Source: a bacterium (GTDB taxonomy: Bacteria > Actinomycetota > Acidimicrobiia > Acidimicrobiales > CATQHL01). From it: DNA of 39,661 nt. The stretch spans positions 1 to 39,661 of the forward strand of contig JAPONU010000285.1 of assembly GCA_026713745.1 (NCBI GenBank). The letters are read 5' to 3'. Below, one piece after another: positions 26,543-34,290 of the stretch. Every line of letters begins with the position of its first letter. Within the stretch, counting starts at the first letter, position 1. The position numbers and the translations under genes are program-made. Below the pieces are notes generated by a model, which was given only the letters and a program-made list of their open reading frames with translations, searched no databases and had not been told where the DNA came from.

Positions 26543-26563
26543 ATAGATCGACCGGCGATCTAT
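26543..26563. promoter_or_regulatory. Perfect 8+8 palindrome, candidate operator upstream of the MarR remnant
   Basis: ATAGATCG (26543-26550) and CGATCTAT (26556-26563) are perfect inverted repeats separated by 5 nt. The site lies 31 bp upstream of the MarR-remnant ATG, where an autoregulatory MarR operator would be expected. It is AT-richer than its surroundings and has no T-tract. Confidence 0.5.
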
Positions 26564-26573
26564 CGACCGATGA

Positions 26574-26714
26574 TCAACCGCCGTAGGCGGAGAACACCCG
26601 CTCGAACCACGACTGCGCCTGCTCGACGTGGTCGATGGAGATCGGCACGTGGCGCGTCTGGAAGATGGAGTTCGCCTCGTCGCCCGTGATGGCGGCCTGG
26701 CTGACACGGACCAC
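26574..26714 (-). pseudogene. C-terminal coding remnant of an unrecognised protein
   Basis: A frame absent from the ORF track reads VVRVSQAAITGDEANSIFQT then RHVPISIDHVEQAQSWFERV and ends FSAYGG. It has G or C in nearly every third position, so it looks truly coding. In frame upstream, similarity to coding sequence fades around 26740 and a TGA closes the frame near 26817. There is no start with a ribosome-binding site. I do not recognise the family. It ends beside the palindrome, so a gene once lay upstream of the MarR gene and lost its 5' part. Confidence 0.45.
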
Positions 26715-26949
26715 GGCGAAAGGCGAGTTGGGCCGCGATCGGCCGTCGGGTGGGTCGGCACCCGACGACGGTGGCCCGGGAGGTGCGAAGCGGAGGCGAC
26801 CGGTGCGTGAGCGGCGTCATCGATCCCGTCGTCGGCGTCTTCGCACAGGCTCGGCGGGCCGCCGTGGCGCCGGCCCAGGCACCCATGCCGTCGCCGCCGG
26901 GGGCCGCCGAGTCCCCCGAAGGCGCCCGCCGCCGCGTCGAGCGCCCTGG
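26715..26949. other. Intergenic scar without a recognisable gene
   Basis: About 235 bp between the coding remnant and the LivM-LivG stop. The frames called by the track here are Arg/Pro/Ala-rich shadows. I see no gene, hairpin with T-tract, or terminal repeat of a mobile element. Confidence 0.5.
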
Positions 26950-28827
26950 TCAGCCTCCCAGGTAGGCGGCATGGACCGCCGGGTGGGTGCGGATCTCCGC
27001 CGGTGACCCCACCGCGATCACCGAGCCCTGATCGAGGCAGTAGACCTGATCGCAGAGGTTGGTGATGAACGCCAGATCGTGGTCGATCACCACTATCCCG
27101 CACCCCAGTACGTCAGCGATGCGGCGGATCTGATCCACGATGATGACCGACTCCATCTCGGAGAATCCGGAGGTCGGCTCGTCGAGGAGCAGGAAGCGAG
27201 GCGCTTGCGCCGCGGCCCGGGCCAGTTCGAGACGCTTGGCGGCGCCGTAGTCGAGGGCGCGCGCCCGTACGTCGGCGATGTCGGCGAGGCCGCACAACCG
27301 CAGCAGACCGGTTGCCCTCGCTTCGGCTCGCCGAGCCGAGCGGGCGCCGGCGAGTGCGGCCACTTCGACGTTCTCCCGCACGCTCAGCGCTGCGAAGAGC
27401 CGCAGATTCTGGAACGTCCGGGCAAGGCCGAGCCTGGCCAGCCGGTGGGGCGCCAAGCCGGCGATGTCCTCACCGTCGAGACTGAACCGACCCCCGGCTG
27501 CGGTGACGACGCCGGTCACGGTGTTGAGCATCGTCGTCTTGCCGGCGCCATTCGGTCCGATGACCCCTACCACTCGTCCGCTCTCCGCCAGGAGATGCGC
27601 GACCTCGAGGACACGCAGGCCGCCGAAGTCCACCGTGACGCCCGCCGCGGCCAGGCGGACCGGAGCCGTGGTCGCCTGCGGACGTTCTGGGAATTCAAGT
27701 CGCTGAGCTGCTTCCCCCGGTATCGCGCCGCGCGCGCCGCGACGCCGCCGAACGAGCCGGCGGCCGAGCCAGTCGGCGAGTTCCCAGTCGTCCAGCAGAC
27801 CCCGCGGGCGCAGGATCATGAAGCCGAGCATCGACGCGCCGAGCACCAGGTCCACCAGGCCCGGACGCAGGATCAAGTCGAATGGACCGGGATCAACGTT
27901 CGGACCCGACAACACCCGGGCCACCTCGGTCAGCACGGTGATCAGCACTGTGCCGAGGATGGCTCCGGTGATGCTGCCGCGGCCGCCGACGACCAGCATC
28001 GTGATGGTCAACAGGGTGTAGTCGATGAAGAACCGCTCGGGCGAGATCGTGCCGGTGAGCCAGACCCGCAGCGACGACCCGACGGCGACCACGGCGACCG
28101 ACAGCAGCAGGGCGACCATCTGGTGCGGGGCCGGGTGGATACCCAGGGAGCGTGCCGCCACATCGTCCTCCCGGGCTGCTCTGGCCAGACGCGCCGTCCG
28201 CGAACGGCGGTAGAGGCCAGCCACGGCGAGCGCCAGGGCGAACGCTCCGTAGGCGTAGCCCCGTCCCGTCATGGCTGTGCCAGGTTGGAAGCTCAGACCC
28301 GCCCTGTTGCCACCGGTGAGGTCGGTCCAGTTGATGGCGATCTCGAAGGTGGCGAACAGTAGCGACAGCGTGATGACGGTGGGGGCGATCGCTCCCGAGG
28401 CTGCGCCCGCCCGTACCAGGCCGAGCCCGACGACGGTGGCCACGACGCCACTCACCGCCACGGCCACCCCGATCGCCACGGCCGGATGCACGGTCACGTC
28501 GACGAGTCCGAACGGTGCGTCGGGCACCAGGAGGGACTTGCGCCCGCCGTCGATGGCGAACAGCACGAAGGCGTACCCGGCGACCGCGCCGAAGCCGACG
28601 TGGCCGAACGACAGGATCCCGGTATTGCCAATGAAGATCTGCATCCCGACGACGACGGTGGCGTTGATGAGCAGCGCCGTGAACAGCCGCTCCCCGGCCG
28701 CGTCGCCCCCCGAGACATACGCCAGCCCCAGCCCGGTGACCGCGGCGAACAGTAGGCCGGCAGCGCCGATCTCGGGAACGAACCGGCCGATCAGCCGGTC
28801 CGAGTCCCTGCGGCCCGTGTCCCTCAC
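26950..28827 (-). CDS. Fused LivM permease - LivG ATPase of a branched-chain-amino-acid-type (HAAT) ABC importer
   Basis: The 625-residue product joins two subunits normally encoded apart. Residues about 1-345 form a LivM-type permease (GMQIFIGNTGILSFGHVGFG near the start of the family core; LLTITMLVVGGRGSITGAIL near its end). After a linker rich in Arg/Ala, residues about 385-625 form a LivG-type ATPase: FGGLRVLE, Walker A GPNGAGKTT, GLARTFQNLRLF (Q-loop), signature LDYGAAKRLELARA, Walker B FLLLDEPTSGFS, and an H-loop in VVIDHDLAFI. The signature departs from LSYGQQR but is within the usual LivG variation. The start overlaps the LivH stop by 4 bp. It is the last gene of the hydrolase-SBP-LivF-LivH-LivMG operon. 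Substrate unknown; this family also takes up amides, urea and aromatic acids. Confidence 0.9.
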   Translation of the reverse strand: MRDTGRRDSDRLIGRFVPEIGAAGLLFAAVTGLGLAYVSGGDAAGERLFTALLINATVVVGMQIFIGNTGILSFGHVGFGAVAGYAFVLFAIDGGRKSLLVPDAPFGLVDVTVHPAVAIGVAVAVSGVVATVVGLGLVRAGAASGAIAPTVITLSLLFATFEIAINWTDLTGGNRAGLSFQPGTAMTGRGYAYGAFALALAVAGLYRRSRTARLARAAREDDVAARSLGIHPAPHQMVALLLSVAVVAVGSSLRVWLTGTISPERFFIDYTLLTITMLVVGGRGSITGAILGTVLITVLTEVARVLSGPNVDPGPFDLILRPGLVDLVLGASMLGFMILRPRGLLDDWELADWLGRRLVRRRRGARGAIPGEAAQRLEFPERPQATTAPVRLAAAGVTVDFGGLRVLEVAHLLAESGRVVGVIGPNGAGKTTMLNTVTGVVTAAGGRFSLDGEDIAGLAPHRLARLGLARTFQNLRLFAALSVRENVEVAALAGARSARRAEARATGLLRLCGLADIADVRARALDYGAAKRLELARAAAQAPRFLLLDEPTSGFSEMESVIIVDQIRRIADVLGCGIVVIDHDLAFITNLCDQVYCLDQGSVIAVGSPAEIRTHPAVHAAYLGG

Positions 28828-29711
28828 ACCCGCTCCCTGGCGCGGGTGCGCAGGATCCCCGCAGGCCGGAAGACGAACAGCAACGCGATCAGGACGAAGG
28901 TGATCCCGTTGACCATCCCGTCGAGTTCGTCGGGAAGCCGCGAGACGAGTTGTACCTCCACGATCCCAAGCAGGATGCCGCCCAGCACGGCGCCCTGGAG
29001 CCGCCCGAGGCCCCCGATCAGGGCCGCCAGGACACCCTTCAGCATCGGGAGGAGGCCCGCGTCCGGCGCCGCCCTCCCGGTCCTCATCAGGAACAGAACC
29101 GCCGCCACCCCGGCGAGCAGTCCGGCCAGGGCGAACGCCGACCGGATCACGAGGTTGCTTCGAACGCCGAGCAGTCGGGCCGTGTCGAAGTTCTCCGCGG
29201 CGGCCCGGATCGCCAGCCCGTAGATCGTCTTGCGCAGGATCGCCAGCGTGACCAGCAGCGTCACCACCGCTACCACGATCACGGCGATGTCGACCACCTC
29301 CACGCGCACACCGCCCACTGAGGTGGTCCTGTTGATCCAGTCCGGTCTCTCGAATCCCCGCGAGCTGGCCGACACGTACATGACGAAGCCTGCCTGCACC
29401 ACGAAGTGCACACCGAAGGACATGAGCAGCATGGCGAAGTCACTGGCGCCGCGGACCCAGCGGAATGCAACCATCTCGAGCGCCACCGACGTGGCGATCG
29501 AGGTCGCCATGATGACCGGGACGAGAACCCACCAGTCCATGCCGACGAGCGTCAGCCCGTACGCCACGTAGGCGCTGACGGTGATGAGCTCGCCGTGGGC
29601 GAAATTGACCATTCGCATGACCCCGAAGGTCAGGCCGATCCCCAGCGCCAGCAGCGCGTACTCGCTGCCGAGACCGAAACCGTCGATCAGCTGCTGGGCG
29701 AACTCGACCAT
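28824..29711 (-). CDS. LivH-type permease of HAAT ABC importer
   Basis: The 295-residue polytopic membrane protein starts with LIDGFGLGSEYALLALGIGL, and the family signature TFGVMRMVNFAHGELITVSA follows; near the C-terminus are LLPMLKGVLAALIGGLGRLQ and GAVLGGILLGIVE. Eight or so hydrophobic segments are visible, as usual for LivH. The ATG at 29711 overlaps the 3' end of livF by 25 bp, and its stop overlaps the fused LivM-LivG gene by 4 bp, so the permease subunits are translationally linked. There is no ribosome-binding site, in keeping with coupling. It forms the membrane channel with the LivM half of the fusion protein. Confidence 0.92.
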   Translation of the reverse strand: MVEFAQQLIDGFGLGSEYALLALGIGLTFGVMRMVNFAHGELITVSAYVAYGLTLVGMDWWVLVPVIMATSIATSVALEMVAFRWVRGASDFAMLLMSFGVHFVVQAGFVMYVSASSRGFERPDWINRTTSVGGVRVEVVDIAVIVVAVVTLLVTLAILRKTIYGLAIRAAAENFDTARLLGVRSNLVIRSAFALAGLLAGVAAVLFLMRTGRAAPDAGLLPMLKGVLAALIGGLGRLQGAVLGGILLGIVEVQLVSRLPDELDGMVNGITFVLIALLFVFRPAGILRTRARERV

Positions 29712-30451
29712 GACGTGCCGTTGCCCAGGAACGCCTCGAACAGGTCCTGGCGTGCCGCCAGGGACGCGGCCGGGCCGCTGGCGACGATGTCGCCGCTGCG
29801 GATGATGTAGGCGGTGTCCGCCATCTCCAGGAGGCGACGCGCATCCTGCTCGACGACGAACAGGGTGGTGCCCGCCCCGGCGAGCTCGCCGAGCAGGTCG
29901 AACACGTGGCTACGCAGGCTCGGCGCCAGACCGAGGGCCGGCTCGTCCATCAGCAGCAACGCCGGGCGGCTCATGAGCGCACGGGCGATGGCGAGCTGCT
30001 GCGCCTCACCGCCCGAGAGCAGGCCGGCGGGGGCCGACCGCCGGCGCCCGAGCGCCTCGAAGCGCTCCATCAACTCTGCCGCCAGCCGGCGGCGGCTTCG
30101 CGCACCGGTGGTGATGCCGGCGACGAGGAGGTTCTCCTCGGTCGTCAGCGAAGTCAGGATCCGGCGGTGCTCGGGGACCAGGGCGATGCCCGCACGCAGC
30201 AGCCGCTGCGGCGACCAGCCGGTGACGTCGCTGCCGCGCCAGCGGATCGTGCCGCCACCGGGCGGGTGCAGCCCGACGATGGCGTTGAGCAGGCTGCTCT
30301 TGCCGGCGCCGTTGGGCCCGATGAGAGCGACGAATTCACCGGCGCCGACGGTGATCGAGGCCCCGTGGACCGCCCGGACACCTCCGTAGGCGACCTCGAC
30401 CTGCTCGAGGGTCAGCAAGGTGTCCGGGCGGCCCGGGGTTTGTCGGTGCAC
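29687..30451 (-). CDS. LivF-type ATPase of HAAT ABC importer
   Basis: The 254-residue ATP-binding subunit has VEVAYGGVRAVHGASI, Walker A GPNGAGKSS, the LivF-typical Q-loop region LVPEHRRILTSLTTEENL, signature LSGGEAQQLAIARAL, Walker B LLLMDEPALGLAPSL and an H-loop replaced by Gln in VVEQDARRLLEMAD, as is usual in LivF. It would pair with the LivG half of the fusion protein on the cytoplasmic face of the importer. The GTG start follows directly on the TGA of the binding-protein gene, and its end overlaps livH. The four genes therefore form one tightly packed minus-strand unit. Confidence 0.92.
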   Translation of the reverse strand: MHRQTPGRPDTLLTLEQVEVAYGGVRAVHGASITVGAGEFVALIGPNGAGKSSLLNAIVGLHPPGGGTIRWRGSDVTGWSPQRLLRAGIALVPEHRRILTSLTTEENLLVAGITTGARSRRRLAAELMERFEALGRRRSAPAGLLSGGEAQQLAIARALMSRPALLLMDEPALGLAPSLRSHVFDLLGELAGAGTTLFVVEQDARRLLEMADTAYIIRSGDIVASGPAASLAARQDLFEAFLGNGTSWSSSPSS

Positions 30452-31810
30452 TCAGCCGTACACGGCGGCGAGGGTCGCCTCGCCGTTCACGACCTCGTGC
30501 ACGTAGACGGGCGTGTTCGGCGTCGCTCCCCCGTCGTAGATCAGCGTGCCGGTCAGGCCTTCGACCCCCGTCCCGGCGATGATGGCCTCACCGACGGTGA
30601 CCGGGTCGAGCGAACCGGTGCGGATTACGGCGTCGGCGATGACCAGGATGGCGTCGGCGGCGAGTGCCGAGTACGACTCGCTCTCGGGGGCGACGCCCTT
30701 GACGGCCTGATAGCCGGCGAGGAAGCGGAGCATCCGGCCGTCGGGCTCAGGGAAGGTGTGCGACGTGTGGAAGAACCCCTCGACGCCGTCGACGAAATAG
30801 CCGCCGGTCGCGGTGAAGGCGTCCGCGATGAGCATCTCGGCGTCTACGCCGGCCTCGCCGAGTTGCGCTCCCAGGATCGCCGCCTGGAAGGCGAGCAGCG
30901 CCGAGTAGACGACATCGGGCTGCGGGTCGAGCGCGGCGATCTCATTGACCTGCGCCGAGAAGTCGGTGGTCTGCACAGGCACGAACGGGTAGTCACCCAG
31001 GACGTCGCCGCCGAGTTCTTCGAACTTCTCGGTGAAGACCTCGACGACGTAACCGAAGTACGGCCCCGGAACGCTGAACGTGGCGGCCGTGGTCCAGCCC
31101 CGGCTGATCGCGAACTCGGCTGCCGCCTCCGCCTGCGCGGTGTCGGTGAACGAAGCCAGCAGTGACAGGATCGACGGGTCCGCCAGCAGCGGCTCGGTGG
31201 ACGAGACCGAAATCGTCGGGACCACTCCAGCGGTGATCTGCAGGATCGCCTGGTTGACGTCGAAGAAGGCCGGGCCCAGGATTGCCGTGACGTCCTCGTC
31301 AAGCAGTTCCTGTGCCACACGGCCAGCCGTCTCGGGGTCGCCCTCGATATCGCGGATCACCATCTCGACCGGATGGCCGTCCACGCCGCCCCAGCAGTTG
31401 ACGAGCTCGACGAAGTACTCCGCCGCCGCCGCCGCCGGGATGTCCACGAATCCACCGAGTTCGGAGAAGTCGGCGGCGTAGCCGATCCGCAGGGGTTCGC
31501 CCTGCGGTGCCGCGGCGCAGTCCGCCAGGTCGGCGGCGAGGATCGCGTCGACATCCAGATCCATCGACGCCGCCGGGGCCTCGGACGGCTCCTCGGGCGG
31601 AGCCGGCGCGGGTTCAGGAGGCGGGGCCGGGGCCGGTTCGGCCGGGGGCGGCGCGGGTTCAGGAGGCGGGGCCGGGGCCGGTTCGGCCGGGGGCGGGGGC
31701 GCCGCGGGGGTGCCGGTCGTCTCGCCGTCGTCGCCTGCGCACGCCGCGGCCAGCAGCGCCACCGTCAGCACGACGACGAGCGCCTGGATGATGGTCTTCG
31801 GTGTTCTCAT
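30452..31810 (-). CDS. Substrate-binding lipoprotein of HAAT (LivJ/K-type) ABC importer
   Basis: The 452-residue product has a lipoprotein signal peptide (ALLAAACAGDD, lipobox Cys24), a linker of about 55 residues made of Pro, Ala and Glu, and a type I periplasmic-binding fold (LRIGYAADFSELGGFVDIPA at its start; AILGPAFFDVNQAILQI; TISVSSTEPLLADPS). The lipid anchor holds it outside the cell, and it delivers ligand to LivH/LivM. The start ATG 31810 is supported by AGGGGGA 5 nt upstream. It is encoded 29 bp after an alpha/beta-hydrolase gene and directly before livF. The linker contains a perfect 45-bp tandem repeat. The ligand cannot be read from the sequence; the group includes receptors for amides, amino acids and aromatic acids. 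Confidence 0.9.
   Translation of the reverse strand: MRTPKTIIQALVVVLTVALLAAACAGDDGETTGTPAAPPPPAEPAPAPPPEPAPPPAEPAPAPPPEPAPAPPEEPSEAPAASMDLDVDAILAADLADCAAAPQGEPLRIGYAADFSELGGFVDIPAAAAAEYFVELVNCWGGVDGHPVEMVIRDIEGDPETAGRVAQELLDEDVTAILGPAFFDVNQAILQITAGVVPTISVSSTEPLLADPSILSLLASFTDTAQAEAAAEFAISRGWTTAATFSVPGPYFGYVVEVFTEKFEELGGDVLGDYPFVPVQTTDFSAQVNEIAALDPQPDVVYSALLAFQAAILGAQLGEAGVDAEMLIADAFTATGGYFVDGVEGFFHTSHTFPEPDGRMLRFLAGYQAVKGVAPESESYSALAADAILVIADAVIRTGSLDPVTVGEAIIAGTGVEGLTGTLIYDGGATPNTPVYVHEVVNGEATLAAVYG
31606..31695. repeat. Two copies of a 45-bp tandem repeat in the lipoprotein linker
   Basis: Units 31606-31650 and 31651-31695 are identical and encode a 15-residue Pro/Ala/Glu unit (AEPAPAPPPEPAPPP). 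Unit length is a multiple of three, so copy changes only alter spacer length. A distinct but similar Pro/Ala/Glu linker occurs in the second binding protein. Confidence 0.75.
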
Positions 31811-31839
31811 GTCTTCCCCCTTGTGGGTGTCATGGGTAG

Positions 31840-32670
31840 TCAGGCGGAGAGAAAGTCGGCGACGAGCCGGTTGAACCGATCCGGGTTCTCGATGAACATG
31901 AAGTGGTTGCCCCCCTCGTCGGCCGCGATGGACTCAAAGGTGGCGCCGGGGGTCTGCTCGGCGGCCCAGCGCGTCGCCGAGTCCGGGACGAACGAGCCCT
32001 CGCCGGCGATGTAGAGAGCGGGCCGGTTGATGCGCGGCGGCACGTCGCGCCAGTCCGCCAGGATGTCCGAGAAGAACTCGCGGGCCGAGAGCGGCCCCGG
32101 CATGCGGGCATTCTCGGCCAGCAGCCAGGCCATGTCCTCGGTGGAGATGTTCGGCGTGACCATCCCCTCGAGCAGCCCCGGGACCACCTGGCCCGCGGCG
32201 CCACCGGTCAGGCCGTTGTAGATCCCGAAGAATGCCTCGGCGCTGAGGATCGACCCGTAGTCGGTGATGTCCTGCTCGCTGAAGGCAGGGTTGGCGATGG
32301 GATGGGTCATCATGTCCACGAACACGACCCTGTCCAGCCCGTCGCCCGCGAACAGGTCGAAGTACGACCACAGCACGCAGCACCCCATCGAATGGCCGAG
32401 CACGTGCGCGCGCGGCCCGGCCACCTCGCTGATCACCGTCCGGAGATCCATGGCGTAGCGGGAGACGCGGTAGCCGTGATCGGGTCGCTGCGACTCTCCG
32501 TGGCCACGCAGGTCGAAGGTGATGACCCGGAAGCGGTCGCTGAGGCCTTCGACCTGCCGCTCGAACAGCGCCGCCGTCTGGTTCCAGCCGTGCACCAGGA
32601 TGAGCGGCGCCCCGGTCCCCGCCACGTCGTAATGCAACGCCACGCCGTCGTTGGTGGTCACCGTCGCCAT
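31840..32670 (-). CDS. Alpha/beta-hydrolase fold esterase/amidase-like enzyme
   Basis: The 276-residue soluble product has the oxyanion-hole motif LILVHGWNQ, the strand FDLRGHGESQRPDHGYRVSR, nucleophile elbow GHSMGC with Ser94, an acid candidate in LYIAGEGSFVPDS and catalytic His256 in EGGNHFMFIENPDRFN. This is the haloperoxidase/lactonase-like branch of the superfamily; the substrate is unknown. The ATG at 32670 has GAGGAG 7 nt upstream; the track start at 32715 lacks one. It heads the Liv-type transporter operon (29 bp before the binding-protein gene), suggesting that it acts on the imported compound. The AraC-type gene lies divergently 217 bp away, and that gap holds its promoter. Confidence 0.88.
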   Translation of the reverse strand: MATVTTNDGVALHYDVAGTGAPLILVHGWNQTAALFERQVEGLSDRFRVITFDLRGHGESQRPDHGYRVSRYAMDLRTVISEVAGPRAHVLGHSMGCCVLWSYFDLFAGDGLDRVVFVDMMTHPIANPAFSEQDITDYGSILSAEAFFGIYNGLTGGAAGQVVPGLLEGMVTPNISTEDMAWLLAENARMPGPLSAREFFSDILADWRDVPPRINRPALYIAGEGSFVPDSATRWAAEQTPGATFESIAADEGGNHFMFIENPDRFNRLVADFLSA

Positions 32671-32851
32671 CGATCGTCTCCTCGTCTTCGCCGGACGTTC
32701 CGGAACCGACGGCACGCGCTACGAGTCGAACCCGCAGGACGCGCCGCGGCTCAAACGAGATCAGAACCCTCGGGACCCGGCAGGGCTATCCGCCCAGCGC
32801 CGGGGATTGTCCGGAAACGGAGGTTTCTTGTCCGTTTTGCGCAGCGGAGCC

Positions 32852-32881
32852 TGGACAAGGCCGCGGCGCGGGTCGTAGCGT
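32852..32881 (+). promoter_or_regulatory. Promoter of the AraC-type regulator, leaderless
   Basis: TGGACA (32852-32857), an 18-nt spacer, TAGCGT (32876-32881), then 6 nt to the ATG at 32888. The -35 box matches TTGACA at five of six positions. The ATG has no ribosome-binding site, fitting leaderless initiation. Confidence 0.6.
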
Positions 32882-32887
32882 CCGGGT

Positions 32888-33826
32888 ATGCGGGCCGCCG
32901 CGGTCTTTCAGCGGTACAGGAGCATCGACGACCAGGCAGAGCAACTGACCGGCTTCGATCAGTCCTACCAACAGCTGGATCGCGGCTCGTACCGCGGCGC
33001 GTTCCTGGCGTGCGACGACGAGGAGGTCGGCTTCTTCGTCGAACACACCAACCGGCGACTCGGCCAGCAGGGCGCAGGCCCGGACGGCATGATCAGCGCG
33101 GTCGTCCTGCTCAGCGCCCCGGGTCACTCACTGAACAACGGGTCCACGTTCAGCATGGACGACATCGTGCTGGTGGGATCCGGTGGTGCCTACGAGGCCG
33201 TTATCGACGCGGGGGTCGAGCCGGCGGTCTTCAGCGTCCCCCTGGGGGCGACGACCGCCCTACCACTGCGCCGCCTCTCCGACCAGCAGGCGGGCCGGGT
33301 GCGCCGCATCGCCGATCCAGAACTCAGCAGGAAGTTCCGAGCCGTGGCAGCCAACGCACTGCGATCCTGGGATGCGGCCTCCCAGAGCGTCTCGGTGCCG
33401 CGCTCGGTCGTGCACGCGCTGATGCTCGAGGTGCTCACGGCGCCAAGCGCGGCTGACGGGTCGTCACACGGCTCGATCCAGCTCTACCGGGCAGCACGCG
33501 ACGTCATGGTCGATGCTCTGACGGTGTCGCTGCCGGTTCCCGAGGTCGCCTCGCGGGTGGGGTCGTCCCGCCGTACCCTTGAGCAGGCCTTCGACACCTG
33601 CGTCTCGGTGAGCCCTGCCCGCTTCCACAAGCTGCTGAGGCTCAACAACGCCCGCCGGCTGCTCGAGAGCGGGCGACATTCCGTGAGCCGGAGCGCCACC
33701 AGCAGCGGCCTGCACCACCTCGGTCGGTTCTCGAGCGACTACCACGAGTTGTTCGGCGAGTTGCCCTCGGAGACCGCGCTACGCGCCAAGGTGCTCATCG
33801 CAGACCCGGCGCCGGCCGGCGTCTGA
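32888..33826 (+). CDS. AraC-family transcriptional regulator
   Basis: The 312-residue product has an N-terminal ligand/sensing part (DQSYQQLDRGSYRGAFLACD, resembling the AraC-binding-like cupin domain; FSVPLGATTALPL) and a C-terminal double helix-turn-helix. Its first recognition part is LPVPEVASRVGSSRRTLEQA, followed by FDTCVSVSPARFHKLLRLNN and ARRLL, with a second helix pair around GLHHLGRFSSDYHELFGELP. This matches the AraC/XylS C-terminal domain. It is divergent from the hydrolase/Liv importer operon and probably controls it. Its own promoter is a near-consensus leaderless element. It ends 54 bp before a patch of gene remnants. Confidence 0.88.
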   Translation: MRAAAVFQRYRSIDDQAEQLTGFDQSYQQLDRGSYRGAFLACDDEEVGFFVEHTNRRLGQQGAGPDGMISAVVLLSAPGHSLNNGSTFSMDDIVLVGSGGAYEAVIDAGVEPAVFSVPLGATTALPLRRLSDQQAGRVRRIADPELSRKFRAVAANALRSWDAASQSVSVPRSVVHALMLEVLTAPSAADGSSHGSIQLYRAARDVMVDALTVSLPVPEVASRVGSSRRTLEQAFDTCVSVSPARFHKLLRLNNARRLLESGRHSVSRSATSSGLHHLGRFSSDYHELFGELPSETALRAKVLIADPAPAGV

Positions 33827-33880
33827 GCAGCCGATTCCGATCCGGCGCCGCTCGGGCGCGTTCCGGGCCGCGCCTGCGTC

Positions 33881-34058
33881 TCAGGTTGCCGCGGCCCGGG
33901 GTGCGGGCTCGGGCGCGCTCCAGTCCTGCGGGATCGAGGAGAAATCGAAGAACGGCTCGACGTCACCGCCGGTCACCGCCTCGGCGATCTGCGCATAGAA
34001 CCCTTGCCCGGTCACCGCCTCGGCGATCTGCGCATAGAACCCTTGCCCGGTCTCGAAG
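33881..34058 (-). pseudogene. C-terminal remnant of an unrecognised protein with duplicated 13-residue unit
   Basis: The minus-strand frame reads TGQGFYAQIAEAV twice and then TGGDVEPFFDFSSIPQDWSA, ending PEPAPRAAAT. The last part has coding-like composition and looks like a natural protein end, but beyond about 34058 the frame is antisense to an Lrp-like fragment. It is the 3' end of a lost gene. The family is not recognised. The 127-residue track ORF is not taken as a gene. Confidence 0.45.
33971..34048. repeat. Perfect 39-bp tandem duplication
   Basis: Units 33971-34009 and 34010-34048 are identical, with a partial third copy (GGTC) after them. Thirty-nine bp keeps the minus-strand frame (13 residues). 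Its perfection suggests a recent slippage or repair event at the junction of two gene remnants. Confidence 0.85.
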
Positions 34059-34084
34059 GCGACGTGTTGGCAGGAGTGATCGCC

Positions 34085-34270
34085 ATGTCGCTCACCGGGC
34101 GCGGCGACCTTCTCGTGCGGGTCGTGGCACCGACCAACGACGACCTCCACGAGATCCTGCAGCAGATCGCCGCCATCGACGAAGTGCGCCGCACCGAGAC
34201 GCTGCTCGCCCTGCACACCTCCCTGACACGCAGCAGCGCCGACCTCGTCGCCGCGGGCACCCACCCCTGA
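34085..34270 (+). pseudogene. Lrp/AsnC ligand-binding (RAM) domain fragment
   Basis: From ATG 34085 the 61-residue frame reads MSLTGRGDLLVRVVAPTNDD, LHEILQQIAAIDEVRRTETL and LALHTSL. It matches the second half of the RAM/AsnC effector domain (G-x-Y-D-L-L-V-R-V ... V-R-R-T-E-T). AGGAG lies 8 nt upstream, so it could be translated. The helix-turn-helix and the first strand-helix of the RAM domain are missing, and sequence upstream of about 34045 belongs to another gene remnant. The simplest reading is a 3' relic of an Lrp-type regulator; a stand-alone RAM-like mini-protein is the alternative. Confidence 0.6.
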
Positions 34271-34290
34271 CCGGCCGGCGCGCCAGGCCG

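Noticed and set aside
33881-34264. 127-residue minus-strand ORF as an intact gene
   Set aside because: Its N-terminal half is antisense to a recognisable Lrp/AsnC fragment; only the C-terminal part looks like true coding sequence.
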